A DNA stretch of 64,000 nucleotides from JACVRM01 sp963817375 (GTDB taxonomy: Bacteria; Actinomycetota; Thermoleophilia; Gaiellales; Gaiellaceae), in assembly GCA_963817375.1 (NCBI GenBank), contig CAWFOB010000001.1, positions 1 through 64,000 of the forward strand, read 5' to 3'. Below, piece by piece: positions 32,967 to 42,022 of this stretch (its first letter is position 1; each line of letters opens with the position of its first letter). The notes beneath the pieces were generated by a model. The model saw nothing but the letters and a program-made list of their open reading frames with translations, was not told where the DNA came from and made no database searches. The position numbers were made by a program, and so were the translations under genes.

Positions 32967-33648
32967 GCGCGGCGGGGCCGATCAGGGTCGCCTCGCCGTC
33001 TGCGAGGCGCACGGTCAGGTCTCCGCCCGGGAAGGAGACGATCACCTCGCCCTTGCCGTGCGTCGCCGCCGCCACCGCGACGGCGCTCGTGCCGGACGCC
33101 TGGGTCTCCCCCACGCCTCGCTCCCAGACCCGCGCGGTCACGCGCCCCGGTGCGTCGATCCGCGCGACCTGGACGTTGGTGCGCTGCGGGAAGCGCGGGT
33201 GCGTCTCGAGCCGCGGGCCGATGTCGGGCAGGTCGTCGGGGTTCCCCACGACCACCGCGTGCGGGTTGCCGACGTCGACCGGCGTGAAGCGGATGCCGTC
33301 GGCCTCCTCCGGCTCGCCCACGCGCACCGTGCCGATGTCCTGCTCGACCTCGTCGCCGCCGAGCATGCGGGCGACGACCGGGCGCTCGCCGACGCGGATC
33401 GTCACCGTCTGCGCGCCCGTGCCGGCGGCCAGCCAGCGGGCGGCGATGCGGGTCGCGTTGCCCGACAGCTCGGCCAGCGAGCCGTCCGGGTTCCAGATGC
33501 GCACGTCGGCCCAGTCGTCGCCGGACGCGACCACCTCGACGACCCCGTCGGTGCCCTCGGCCAGGCGGCGGGCCTCGTCGGCGCTCAGCGGGCCGGCGAC
33601 GACCCCGTAGACGTTGCCGTGTGCGTGCCAGCGCTCCACGGCGCGCAT
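32959..33648 (-). CDS. diaminopimelate epimerase-like protein with both catalytic Cys replaced by Ser
   Basis: A 229-residue protein from ATG 33648, shorter than usual DapF (270-280). The fold signature is clear: WHAHGNVYGVV for the N-terminal H-G-x-GNDF, VRIWNPDGSLAE for the first active-site strand, DVGNPHAVVVG, THPRFPQRTNVQ, and VWERGVGETQ. But the two catalytic cysteines are changed: CGNG reads SGNA (TCG) and ACGTGA reads ASGTSA (TCC). Known DapF needs both cysteines as acid and base to convert LL- to meso-DAP. The gene is intact and sits beside dapD and dapC, so it is not a simple relic. It may be a serine-using variant, a dehydratase-like member of the fold, or inactive. Confidence 0.82.
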   Translation of the reverse strand: MRAVERWHAHGNVYGVVAGPLSADEARRLAEGTDGVVEVVASGDDWADVRIWNPDGSLAELSGNATRIAARWLAAGTGAQTVTIRVGERPVVARMLGGDEVEQDIGTVRVGEPEEADGIRFTPVDVGNPHAVVVGNPDDLPDIGPRLETHPRFPQRTNVQVARIDAPGRVTARVWERGVGETQASGTSAVAVAAATHGKGEVIVSFPGGDLTVRLADGEATLIGPAAPM

Positions 33649-33652
33649 GGTG

Positions 33653-34519
33653 TCACGCGACGCGTGCGGCAATCTCCTCCGCGACCTCGTCGGGCGGCCG
33701 GTCGGCGTCGACCAGCTCGATGCCCGGGATGCGCCGCATCCACTTGCGCTGGTAGGCGGCGAACTGCCGCGTCCCGACGATCAGCGCCTCGAGCGCCTCG
33801 CCCGGCTCGAGTGTCGCGAGCTCCGTGAGGCCGAGCATCTGGCGCGCCGTGGCGGAGATCTCGCCGGCCAGCGCGCGACGTGCCTCCTCGACGGCGCCCG
33901 CGGCGAGCATCCCGCGCGCGCGCTCGGCGATCCGCGCTTCGAGGACGTCCGGCGGCACGTCCAGGCCGAAGATCCGCGTCGGGTGGCGCGTGTGCTCGCT
34001 CCAGAGCCGGCTGTCGGCGCGGCGCAGCGAGGCGCCGGCGTCGGTCAGCTCGAGCGCGCGGACGACGCGCCGCCGGTCGTTTCGGTGCACCACGGCGGCC
34101 GCCTCGGGGTCGCGCTCCGCCAGCTCGGCGTGCGCGGCGGCGGGATCAGCGTCGTAGGCCGCCTCCCAGCGCTCCCGTGCGCCCGGCGCCGGCGACGGCG
34201 GGATCTCCAGGTCTGCGAGCGCCGCCCGGAAGTAGAGCCCCGTGCCGCCTGCGACGACGGGCACGCGCCCGTCGCCGAGCAGCCGGTCGATCTCCGCGTG
34301 CGCCAGATCGGCGTACTCGCCGACCGAGCCGTCGTGCGAGAGCGGCCAGATCGCCACGAGCGCCGTCGGCCGCTCCGGCTGTGCGGTGATGATCGGCACC
34401 CCCCGGTAGGCCTGCATCGAGTCGGCGGAGACGACGTCCCCGCCCAGGCGATCGGCCAGCAGCTCGGCGACCGCCGTCTTGCCCGACGCGGTCGGCCCGA
34501 AGAGCGCGACGACGCTCAG
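33653..34519 (-). CDS. miaA: tRNA dimethylallyltransferase
   Basis: Transfers a dimethylallyl group to adenosine 37 of tRNAs that read codons starting with U; MiaB then thiomethylates the product. It has 288 residues with the P-loop LFGPTASGKTAVA, VSADSMQAYRG, PVVAGGTGLYFRA and YQRKWMRR near the end. The reading frame has no ATG, GTG or TTG close to the P-loop start; the only natural start is CTG 34519, which overlaps the miaB stop as CTGA. The stop lies four bases before the DapF-like ATG. The operon order is miaB-miaA-dapF-like. Confidence 0.92.
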   Translation of the reverse strand: MSVVALFGPTASGKTAVAELLADRLGGDVVSADSMQAYRGVPIITAQPERPTALVAIWPLSHDGSVGEYADLAHAEIDRLLGDGRVPVVAGGTGLYFRAALADLEIPPSPAPGARERWEAAYDADPAAAHAELAERDPEAAAVVHRNDRRRVVRALELTDAGASLRRADSRLWSEHTRHPTRIFGLDVPPDVLEARIAERARGMLAAGAVEEARRALAGEISATARQMLGLTELATLEPGEALEALIVGTRQFAAYQRKWMRRIPGIELVDADRPPDEVAEEIAARVA

Positions 34520-35841
34520 GCCGCGACCGCGGCGTGCTGCGTGCCGCGCAGCGTCGTCGACGTCGCGCCGTCGATGCGCACGTCGACGAGCTCGCCCGGC
34601 GCCGCGGCGCCGGCGAAGTTGACGGTCGTGTTCCGCCTCGTGCGCCCGCGCTTGAGCGACGGGTCGGTGCGGCTCGAGCCCTCGACCAGCACCTCCTCGA
34701 CGCGGCCGACCCGCTCGGCGTTCCGCTCCGCGGCGATCCGCTGCACGACCTCGACGAGCCGTTCCAGCCGCTCGTGCTTGACCTCCTCGGCGACCTGCTC
34801 CATCGCGGCCGCCTCGGTGCCCGCGCGCGGCGAGTAGATGAACGTGAAGGCGCTGTCGTAGCGCACCTGCTCGACAACGGCGAGCGTCTCGGCGAAGTCC
34901 TCCTCCGTCTCGCCCGGGAAGCCGACGATGATGTCCGTCCCGAGTGCGAGATCGGGCACGGCGGCGCGCAGCCGCTCGACGAGCGCCAGGTAGCGCTCCT
35001 GCGAGTACGTGCGGCGCATCGCCTTCAGCACGCGCGTCGAGCCGGACTGGAGCGGCAGGTGGATGTGCTCGCAGACCGCCGCGCACTCGGCCATCGCGGC
35101 GACGACGGGCTCGCGGAAGTCCTTCGGGTGCGGGCTCGTGAAGCGGATCCGCTCGACGCCGTCGACCGCGTCGACCGCGCGCAGGAGCTCGCCGAACTCC
35201 GTTGCGATGTCCGGGCGCAGGTCGCGGCCCCACGAGTTCACGTTCTGGCCGAGCAGCGTCACCTCGCGCACGCCGCCCTCGGCGAGTGCAGTCACCTCGG
35301 CGACGATCTCGCCCGGGCGGCGGCTGACCTCGCGGCCGCGGACGGCCGGGACGATGCAGTAGGCGCAGGTCGAGTTGCAGCCCATCGACACCTGCACCCA
35401 GGCCTGGAAGCGGCGCTCGCGGTGCATCGGCAGGCCGGCGGAGAAGACGCGCTCGTCGGCCGTCCCGAAGCTCGACCGCGCCACGCCCTCCCCGTTGGCG
35501 CCGATCCAGTCGGCGAGGTGCGGGATCGTGCCCGGGCCGAACGCGACGTCCACGAACGGGTAGAGCTCGAACAGCCGCTCGCGCTGCGCCTCGGCGTAGC
35601 AGCCGCCGACGGCGACGATCGCGTCGGGGTCGCGCCGCTTGCGCGCGGCCGCGTCACCCATGTACGCCGCGAACTTGGTGTCCGGCTTCTCGCGGATCGT
35701 GCAGGTGTTGAAGACGAGCACGTCGGCCTCGTTGCGCGAGGGCGCCTCGCCGAAGCCGAGCGACTCCAGCGTGCCCTTGATGCGCTCCGAGTCGTGCGCG
35801 TTCATCTGGCACCCGAAGGTGGTGACGAAGTACCGCTTCAT
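34516..35841 (-). CDS. miaB: tRNA-2-methylthio-N6-dimethylallyladenosine synthase
   Basis: A radical-SAM methylthiotransferase of 441 residues. The N-terminal UPF0004 domain has FGCQMNAHDSE, FNTCTIRE and VAVGGCYAEAQ, giving three cysteines for the auxiliary cluster. The radical-SAM site is CNSTCAYCIVP (about residue 155), followed by GREVSRRPGEIVAEV and LLGQNVNSWGRD. A C-terminal TRAM domain lies about 375-440. It is the first gene of the miaB-miaA-dapF-like unit; a palindromic repeat lies just upstream. Confidence 0.96.
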   Translation of the reverse strand: MKRYFVTTFGCQMNAHDSERIKGTLESLGFGEAPSRNEADVLVFNTCTIREKPDTKFAAYMGDAAARKRRDPDAIVAVGGCYAEAQRERLFELYPFVDVAFGPGTIPHLADWIGANGEGVARSSFGTADERVFSAGLPMHRERRFQAWVQVSMGCNSTCAYCIVPAVRGREVSRRPGEIVAEVTALAEGGVREVTLLGQNVNSWGRDLRPDIATEFGELLRAVDAVDGVERIRFTSPHPKDFREPVVAAMAECAAVCEHIHLPLQSGSTRVLKAMRRTYSQERYLALVERLRAAVPDLALGTDIIVGFPGETEEDFAETLAVVEQVRYDSAFTFIYSPRAGTEAAAMEQVAEEVKHERLERLVEVVQRIAAERNAERVGRVEEVLVEGSSRTDPSLKRGRTRRNTTVNFAGAAAPGELVDVRIDGATSTTLRGTQHAAVAA

Positions 35842-35866
35842 CGGCGACTGATCGTAGCCCCGGCCC

Positions 35867-35923
35867 GGAGTTTGTGGCTCTCCGCGACCAGTTGGGTCTT
35901 AGTGGCTGTCAGCCACAAACTCC
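35867..35923. repeat. GTGGCTGTCAGCCAC palindrome with outer inverted repeat
   Basis: A copy of the dispersed palindrome (35902-35916). Here the same gap also has an outer perfect 13-bp inverted repeat, GGAGTTTGTGGCT (35867-35879) with AGCCACAAACTCC (35911-35923). The whole fills the gap between miaB and the beta-propeller gene. Confidence 0.75.
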
Positions 35924-35925
35924 GG

Positions 35926-36771
35926 TCAGCGCCAGCGGTGGACCACGCGCCAGTGGCGGCCAGCATCGTGCGTGACGAGGAGCCGCCGCTGCATGCTGCC
36001 GCCGCGTGCGAGCACGATCCAGCCGAGGTCGCCTCGCAGCACAGCGGCGGACTGGCCGAAGTCGACCTCCCATCTCGCGACGTGCGGCTCGCCGACCCAG
36101 TGCGAGCCGCCGTCTCGCGTCACGTAAAGCGTGCCGCGCGACTCCCAGATGATTCCGAAGCCGTCATCCGCCATGGTCATTCCGATCGGATAGCCCGACT
36201 TGGGCAAGCCACCGTACGCGCCGCGGCCGAACAGGGGCGTGTACGCCACTCGCTTCCACCCGCTTGCTCCCAGGCGGTACACGGCTTTCGGCTCCGAGCC
36301 GGCGCCGCCCTGCCCGGCGCAAAGCGCCCAGGCCTTTCCGCCCGGTGTCGTCACCGTCTGGCTGACGTCGTTCAGGCCGTAAGGGCACGGACTCCCGACC
36401 GGGTTCGGGCCGACCGCGGGGCGCCAAGTTCGGCCGCCGTCCGTGCTGCGGAGGTTCGCCCCGTCGTCGTAGCGTGCCCAGGCCGTCTTGCCGTCGACCG
36501 TGATGGACACGACGGGGCGTGATGTCCGGAGCGCGACCTTCCACGTTCGTCCCCCGTCGCTCGTCCGCGAGATCGTGCCCTGGAGCTTGCAGCCGAACGA
36601 GCTCGACTCGCATCCGAGCCAGCCCGTTCCCATCAGCCCGTGCCGCGCGTCGCGAAACGCGATCGCGTTCGGCGCGAGCGCAACCCGGCCCGGTTTCGCA
36701 GCGAGCGCCGCCCCTGCGACCACCCCCGCAAGCAGCAACCCGCAGACAAGAGCCCTTCGCCAGCTAACCAT
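35926..36771 (-). CDS. secreted BNR/Asp-box repeat protein (beta-propeller type)
   Basis: A 281-residue exported protein with signal peptide about 1-24 (ends ALAAK). At least four Asp-box repeats S/T-x-DGG-x-x-W are visible: RTSDGGRTWKV, RSTDGGRTWRP, VTRDGGSHWVG and VTHDAGRHWRV. Such boxes mark sialidase-like or photosynthesis-assembly-factor-like propellers outside the membrane. Four cysteines may form disulfides. There is no sialidase active-site Arg triad that I can identify, so enzymatic activity is not claimed. Confidence 0.78.
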   Translation of the reverse strand: MVSWRRALVCGLLLAGVVAGAALAAKPGRVALAPNAIAFRDARHGLMGTGWLGCESSSFGCKLQGTISRTSDGGRTWKVALRTSRPVVSITVDGKTAWARYDDGANLRSTDGGRTWRPAVGPNPVGSPCPYGLNDVSQTVTTPGGKAWALCAGQGGAGSEPKAVYRLGASGWKRVAYTPLFGRGAYGGLPKSGYPIGMTMADDGFGIIWESRGTLYVTRDGGSHWVGEPHVARWEVDFGQSAAVLRGDLGWIVLARGGSMQRRLLVTHDAGRHWRVVHRWR

Positions 36772-36828
36772 TTCTCGCGACCGAAGCCTCCCTGCGCTTA
36801 TCAGAGCCAGGCGAGAAATGGCCGGGCC

Positions 36829-38361
36829 TCACTTGGCGAACTCCACGGATCGCGACTCGCGGATGACCGTCACCTTGATCTGGCCGGGGTACTCCAGGTG
36901 ATCCTCGATGTCGCGCGCGATCTCGTGCGAGAGCAGCACCGCCTGGTCGTCGTCGATCTCGCCCGGCTTGACGATCACGCGGATCTCGCGGCCCGCCTGC
37001 AGCGCGTACACCTTGTCGACGCCCTTGTGCTGCCCCGCGAGCTCCTCGAGCGCCTCGAGCCGCTTCACGTAGTTCTCGAGGCTGTCGCCGCGGGCGCCCG
37101 GGCGCGAGCCGGAGATCGCATCTGCGGCGATCAGCAGCACGGCCTCGACCGTCTGCGGCTGGATCTCGTAGTGGTGCGCTTCGATGGCATGAAGTACTGC
37201 CGCCGATTCCCCGTAGCGGCGCGCGTACTGCGCGGAGATCGCCGCATGCGAGCCCTCGACCTCGTGCGTCAGCGCCTTCCCGAGGTCGTGCAGCATCGCC
37301 GCGCGCTTGGCGACCTTGACGTTCGCGCCGAGCTCGGCGGCCATGATCCCGGCCAGGTGGACGACCTCGAGCGTGTGCTTGAGGACGTTCTGGCCGTAGC
37401 TGGTGCGGTAGTTGAGGCGGCCGAGCAGCTTGACGATCTCCTCGTTGAACTCACCGCAGTTGGCCTCGAAGACGGCCTGCTCGCCGGCCTCCCGGATGTG
37501 CTCCTCGATCTCCGACTTGGACTGGTAGTACATCTCCTCGATCCGCGCCGGGTGGATGCGGCCGTCCTCGATCAGCCGCTTCAGCGTCAGCTTCGCGATC
37601 TCCCGGCGGATGCCGTCGAACGACGACAGCACGACCGACTCGGGCGTGTCGTCGATGATCACGTCCACGCCCGTCAGGTGCTCGAGCGCCCGGATGTTGC
37701 GGCCCTCCCGGCCGATGATCCGGCCCTTCATGTCGTCGGAGGGCAGCTCGATGACCGAGGCGGTCGTCTCGGCGGCGTGGCTCGCGGCCACGCGCTGAAG
37801 CGCGTCGGCGACCAGGTTGCGCGCGCGCCGCCGCGCCTCGACCTGCGCCTCCTCCTCATGCTGGCGGACGCGGCGGGCGAGCTCGTGCCGGATCAGCTCC
37901 TCGGAGCGCTCCATCAGCACGGCCTTCGCCTCGCCGACCGTCATGCCGGCGATCGTCTCGAGGAGCTCGAGCTCGCGCTCGTTCGCCTCCTTGAGATCCT
38001 GCTGGAGCTGCTTGGCGTGCACCTCACGGTCGTTGATCCCCTGCTCGCGCCGCTCCAGCTCGAGGCCGCGGCGGTCGAGCTCCTCCTCGCGGTCGAGCAG
38101 CCGCGCTTCGACCTTCTCCAGCCGGCCGCGCTGCTCGGCCAGGTCGCGCTCGAGCTCGGCGCGCACGCTGACGGCTTCCTCACGCGCCTCGATGCCCGCC
38201 TCGCGCCGGATCGCCTCGGCCTGGCGCGTGGCGTCCGCGAGCAGCTCGTCACGGGTGCGGTGCGCCGCGGCGGCACGCGAGCCGGCCGCGGAGCGGAGCG
38301 CCAGCAGGACGCCGACCGCTCCGATCAGGAGGCCGATGAGCACCCCCGTGACGATCAGCAT
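36829..38361 (-). CDS. rny: ribonuclease Y
   Basis: A membrane-anchored endoribonuclease that starts mRNA decay. It has 510 residues: one N-terminal membrane helix (about 3-23), a long coiled coil to about 200, a KH domain (GRIIGREGRNIRALEHLTGVD), then an HD domain with the metal pair in AAMLHDLGKALTHE, and an end DHLEYPGQIKVTVIRE. Length and order match the family. The ribosome site AGGA lies five bases before ATG. RNase J is also present in this window, so the organism has the RNase Y plus RNase J style of decay. Confidence 0.96.
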   Translation of the reverse strand: MLIVTGVLIGLLIGAVGVLLALRSAAGSRAAAAHRTRDELLADATRQAEAIRREAGIEAREEAVSVRAELERDLAEQRGRLEKVEARLLDREEELDRRGLELERREQGINDREVHAKQLQQDLKEANERELELLETIAGMTVGEAKAVLMERSEELIRHELARRVRQHEEEAQVEARRRARNLVADALQRVAASHAAETTASVIELPSDDMKGRIIGREGRNIRALEHLTGVDVIIDDTPESVVLSSFDGIRREIAKLTLKRLIEDGRIHPARIEEMYYQSKSEIEEHIREAGEQAVFEANCGEFNEEIVKLLGRLNYRTSYGQNVLKHTLEVVHLAGIMAAELGANVKVAKRAAMLHDLGKALTHEVEGSHAAISAQYARRYGESAAVLHAIEAHHYEIQPQTVEAVLLIAADAISGSRPGARGDSLENYVKRLEALEELAGQHKGVDKVYALQAGREIRVIVKPGEIDDDQAVLLSHEIARDIEDHLEYPGQIKVTVIRESRSVEFAK

Positions 38362-38600
38362 CTCGTTCCTGCCTTTCTCCCGTTGTGGCGCGCGAGGCCC
38401 TCAGTCCCCAAAGGGACCGCACAACGCGATCGGCAGTCGCAACCCTCCCGGGCTGCTGCAAACAACCAGCTAGAAGCGGCTCAGGTGTGGACTGGGCTCT
38501 TTCCCGGTGGAGCTGCTGGCTTGGTCGAAGGATGCAAGACGGAATCAGTGTCAGTGAGAAAACCGCGTTATGCAGGCGCTTTGATGGATTCAGGTTGACC

Positions 38601-39065
38601 TCAGTCTACTAGGTCGCCGCGGCCGCTTGCAACGGCTGCCAGCTCCTCGAGGACGTCCGGTGAGAACCCGCGCGCTGCAAGCTTGCGCAGGATTGCGGGA
38701 CCACCCCGCCCGACCGCTGCGCGAGCCCGCTCGGGCTCCGGGTCGAGGCCAGCGAGCGCCTCCTCGATCGCGTCCCGCTCGAGCCCGCGCCGCTCCAGGT
38801 CGTCGCGGATCAGCGCGTCGCCGCTGTCACGCCCGGCGAGCACGGCAGCGCGGCTCATGGCGAAGCGGGTGTCGTCGAGATAGCCGGCCGCGCGCAGCTT
38901 CTCGCGCGCCTCCGACCAGGCCGCTCCGTCGATGCCCTTCCGGGCGAGCCGCTCCTCGAGCTCGTGCTCGGAGAGCGCCCTGCTCGCGAGCGCGCGTGCC
39001 GCCGCCGCGAGCGCCTCGTCAGGAGGGCCTGGCGGCATGGCCCTCGTCGGAGGCTCAGAGGTCAT
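38601..39065 (-). CDS. recX: regulatory protein RecX
   Basis: A 154-residue helical modulator of RecA. Tandem three-helix repeats are visible: ALASRALSEHELEERLARKGI, LRAAGYLDDTRFAM and RGLERDAIEEAL. RecX binds in the groove of the RecA filament and limits its extension. It lies 15 bp downstream of recA on the same strand, the usual order, so coexpression by readthrough is likely. The 240-bp gap 38362-38600 between recX and rny holds nothing that I recognise beyond the probable rny promoter. Confidence 0.9.
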   Translation of the reverse strand: MTSEPPTRAMPPGPPDEALAAAARALASRALSEHELEERLARKGIDGAAWSEAREKLRAAGYLDDTRFAMSRAAVLAGRDSGDALIRDDLERRGLERDAIEEALAGLDPEPERARAAVGRGGPAILRKLAARGFSPDVLEELAAVASGRGDLVD

Positions 39066-39080
39066 CCCGTCAGGCCCGAC

Positions 39081-40190
39081 TCACTTGGCGGCGACGACCT
39101 CTTCCTCCTCCTGCGCCTCGGCCTCGGCGTCGGCCTCGGCGTCGGCATTCGGCGAGTCGCCGTTCACCGCCACACCCGGTGGCGTCTCCAGCCGTGCCGA
39201 CACGACCTGGTCGGGGCCGATCTCCGCCTGCAGCCGCGCCAGGATTCGCTCGGCGAGATCCGGGTGCTCGCGCAGGAACGCGGTCGCGTTCTGGCGGCCC
39301 TGGCCGAGCCGCTCGTCCTCGAAGCTGAAGAAGGAGCCCGACTTCTGCACGACCTTGCGGTCGATGCCCGTGTCGAGCAGCGTGCCCTCCCACGGGATGC
39401 CGGTGCCGTAGATGATGTCGAACTCGGCCTGCTTGAACGGCGGCGCGACCTTGTTCTTCACGACCTTGACGCGGACGCGGTTGCCGATCGCCTCGACGCC
39501 GTCCTTCAGCGTCTCGATCCGGCGGATGTCGAGGCGGACCGACGCGTAGAACTTGAGCGCGCGGCCACCGGGCGTCGTCTCCGGGTTGCCGAACATGACG
39601 CCGATCTTCTCGCGCAGCTGGTTCGTGAAGATGCAGATCGTGTCGGTGCGGTTGAGCGTGCCGGCGAGCTTGCGCAGCGCCTGCGACATCAGTCGCGCCT
39701 GGAGGCCGACGTGGCTGTCGCCCATCTCACCCTCGATCTCCGCCTTCGGCGTCAGCGCGGCGACCGAGTCGACGGCGACGACGTCGAGCGCGCCGGAGCG
39801 GACGAGCAGCTCGGCGATCTCGAGCGCCTGCTCGCCGTTGTCCGGCTGCGAGACCAGCAGGTCGTCGGTGTTCACGCCGATCTTGCGCGCGTACTGCGGG
39901 TCCATCGCGTGCTCGGCGTCGATGAAGGCGCAGATGCCGCCCTGCCGCTGCGCCTCGGCGATGACGTGGTAGACGAGCGTCGTCTTGCCCGAGGACTCCG
40001 GGCCGAAGATCTCGACGATGCGGCCACGCGGCAGGCCGCCCACGCCGAGTGCGAGGTCGAGCGAGAGCGATCCCGTCGACACGGCGCCGGTCGACACGTG
40101 TGCCTGGTCGCTCATCTTCATCACGGAGCCCTTGCCGTACTGCCGCTCGATCTGGCTCAGGGCGACGTCGAGTGCTTGCGCGCGATCCAC
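39081..40190 (-). CDS. recA: recombinase RecA
   Basis: The strand-exchange ATPase of homologous repair and SOS. It has 369 residues with Walker A GPESSGKTTL, the Walker B strand VVAVDSVAALTPK, the L1 loop EGEMGDSHVGLQARLMSQALRK, the L2 loop around GVMFGNPETTPGG, and a very acidic C-terminal tail (DAEADAEAEAQEEEEVV). Short gaps to thpR and recX suggest one transcript. No clear LexA/SOS box was identified upstream, and the operon may start far upstream. Confidence 0.98.
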   Translation of the reverse strand: MDRAQALDVALSQIERQYGKGSVMKMSDQAHVSTGAVSTGSLSLDLALGVGGLPRGRIVEIFGPESSGKTTLVYHVIAEAQRQGGICAFIDAEHAMDPQYARKIGVNTDDLLVSQPDNGEQALEIAELLVRSGALDVVAVDSVAALTPKAEIEGEMGDSHVGLQARLMSQALRKLAGTLNRTDTICIFTNQLREKIGVMFGNPETTPGGRALKFYASVRLDIRRIETLKDGVEAIGNRVRVKVVKNKVAPPFKQAEFDIIYGTGIPWEGTLLDTGIDRKVVQKSGSFFSFEDERLGQGRQNATAFLREHPDLAERILARLQAEIGPDQVVSARLETPPGVAVNGDSPNADAEADAEAEAQEEEEVVAAK

Positions 40191-40196
40191 CTGGTC

Positions 40197-40757
40197 TCAA
40201 CCTCCCAATGGTGCTGCTTCGATCACGGAATACTGCGCCCCGCTCGGCCGCAGGAGGGAATGGTAGAGCGCGGCATCGGACGGACTGAAGCGGCCGAGGG
40301 CCGGCGGCTCGGGATGCAGGCGCGGCGGCGTCCGGAAGCGCAGCACCGTCACGTGCGGGAGCCAGCGCCGCCGCTCCGGCTTGTAGACGCCCAGGCGGGC
40401 GAGGCGGGCCGACACGTCCTGCGCGAACCTGTCTGCGGACAGGGAGCGGTCGGCGAAGCGGACCATGCCGACGCTACGCGTCTCCCGGTAGTCGCGCACG
40501 TCGAATTCCATGGGTTGCCCCGCCGCCGCGGCCGCCGCCTCGCGCAGCTCGCGCACGATCGGCTCCACCTCCGCCGCGGGCCGCGCGCCGAGGAAGGCGA
40601 CCGTCATGTGCAGGTTCTCCGGCGGGACGAGCCGGGCATCTGCGCCCGGCAGCTGCGCCTGCCAGGCGACGAGCCGCTCGACGACGTCGCCGGGGAGCCG
40701 GAGCGCGACGAAGAGCCGTGGCCGCTCATGCCCCTCGACGCTACCGGCCGAGGTCAT
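40197..40757 (-). CDS. thpR: RNA 2',3'-cyclic phosphodiesterase
   Basis: A 186-residue member of the 2H phosphoesterase fold (formerly LigT). Both catalytic His-x-Thr-x motifs are present: HMTVAFLG (about residue 50) and HVTVLRFRT (about 138). In known enzymes they open 2',3'-cyclic phosphates of RNA ends; the in vivo role is unclear. The start overlaps the cinA stop by ATGA. Confidence 0.92.
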   Translation of the reverse strand: MTSAGSVEGHERPRLFVALRLPGDVVERLVAWQAQLPGADARLVPPENLHMTVAFLGARPAAEVEPIVRELREAAAAAAGQPMEFDVRDYRETRSVGMVRFADRSLSADRFAQDVSARLARLGVYKPERRRWLPHVTVLRFRTPPRLHPEPPALGRFSPSDAALYHSLLRPSGAQYSVIEAAPLGG

Positions 40758-42022
40758 ACGGCTGTGTGCAGGCTCCGTGTCAGAAGGCGCCGCACGAGGT
40801 GCAGCGCGGCCGCCGTCGCCCGCGCACGGATCGCGTCGCGGTCGCCGGGGACCTGCAGGTCGAGCGCGTCCTCGCCGCCGGGTGTCGAGACGTGGATGTA
40901 GACGAGCCCGACCGGCTTCTCCGGCGTTCCGCCGCCGGGCCCGGCGATCCCGGTCACCGAGATGCCGACGTCGGCGCCGAGCCGCTCACGGACGCCGGTA
41001 GCCATCGCCGCGGCGGCCTCGGCCGAGACCGCGCCATGCTCGGTGAGCAGCGGCCCAGGCACCCCGAGCTGCGCCTGCTTGACCGCGTCCGCGTAGGCGA
41101 CGACGCCGCCGAGCACGACGTCGCTCGAGCCCGGGATGGACGTCAGCCGTGCGGCGACGAGCCCGCCCGTGCACGACTCGGCGGTCGCAAGTGTCCACCC
41201 CAGCTCCCGGCATGCCTCGAGCACGAGCTCTTCGACCGGCCGCCCGTCGTGCGCGAAGACGTAGCGCCCGAGCGCCTCGACGAGCGCGGCCTCGACCTCG
41301 GCGGCGCGTTCCTCGGCGCCCGGCTCGGCGACGAGGTCGACGCGTATCTCGAAGTCGTGCGCGCAGATGGTCGCGACGAGCCCCTCCCCCTCGCCGCCGG
41401 CCTCCTCGAAGGCGCGTGCGACCGCCGACTCGGTCGCCCCGTAGATCCGCACGACGCGGTCGTGCGCCGGGGGCACGCGCGCGAGCAGCCGCCGCATCGG
41501 CCCGGACTCGAGCGCATTCCGCCACAGCCGCTGCAACTCCGCCGGCGGCCCGGGAAGCGCGATCGCGATCCGGCCCTCCTCCTCGAGCAGCACCCCTGGC
41601 GCCGTTCCCGCCAGCCCGAGCGACACCGCGCCCTCGGGCAGGGTCGCCTGCTTGACGATCCCCGGCTGGAAGTCGGCGTACGGCCGCTTGAAGCGCTCCG
41701 AGATCCGCCTCGAGATGCCCTCGATCTCCGCCCGCAGCGCATCGTCGAGCACCAGCTTCCGGCCGGTGACGTGTGCGAGGAGCTCGACCGTGCGGTCGTC
41801 ATGCGTCGGCCCGAGCCCGCCTGAGGTGATGCAGAGCTCGAAGCGGAGCCCCTCGTGGAACGCCGCGTCGAGCTCGTCGGCGTCGTCGCCGACGATGATC
41901 AGGCGTGCCGGCTCGAACCCGAGCCGTACGAGCTCGCGCGCGAGGAACGGCCCGTTGCGGTCCGTGCGCTGGCCGCGGACGAGCTCCGAGCCCGTCAGGA
42001 CGACGGCCGCGCGCGGCCTCAA
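40754..42022 (-). CDS. cinA: CinA-family protein (MocF domain plus NMN deamidase domain)
   Basis: A 422-residue two-domain protein. The N-terminal molybdopterin-binding-like domain has TGSELVRGQRTDRNGPFLARELVRLGF and CITSGGLGPTHDDRT, then PGPPAEL. The C-terminal PncC-type domain (about 265-415) has the active-site TLATAESCTGGLVAARLT and SVTGIAGPGGGTPEKPVGLVYI. It recycles NMN and damaged nucleotides and is often next to recA. Start: TTG 42022, overlapping the rodZ-like stop as TTGA; longer upstream frames run antisense to rodZ-like. Confidence 0.93.
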   Translation of the reverse strand: MRPRAAVVLTGSELVRGQRTDRNGPFLARELVRLGFEPARLIIVGDDADELDAAFHEGLRFELCITSGGLGPTHDDRTVELLAHVTGRKLVLDDALRAEIEGISRRISERFKRPYADFQPGIVKQATLPEGAVSLGLAGTAPGVLLEEEGRIAIALPGPPAELQRLWRNALESGPMRRLLARVPPAHDRVVRIYGATESAVARAFEEAGGEGEGLVATICAHDFEIRVDLVAEPGAEERAAEVEAALVEALGRYVFAHDGRPVEELVLEACRELGWTLATAESCTGGLVAARLTSIPGSSDVVLGGVVAYADAVKQAQLGVPGPLLTEHGAVSAEAAAAMATGVRERLGADVGISVTGIAGPGGGTPEKPVGLVYIHVSTPGGEDALDLQVPGDRDAIRARATAAALHLVRRLLTRSLHTAV

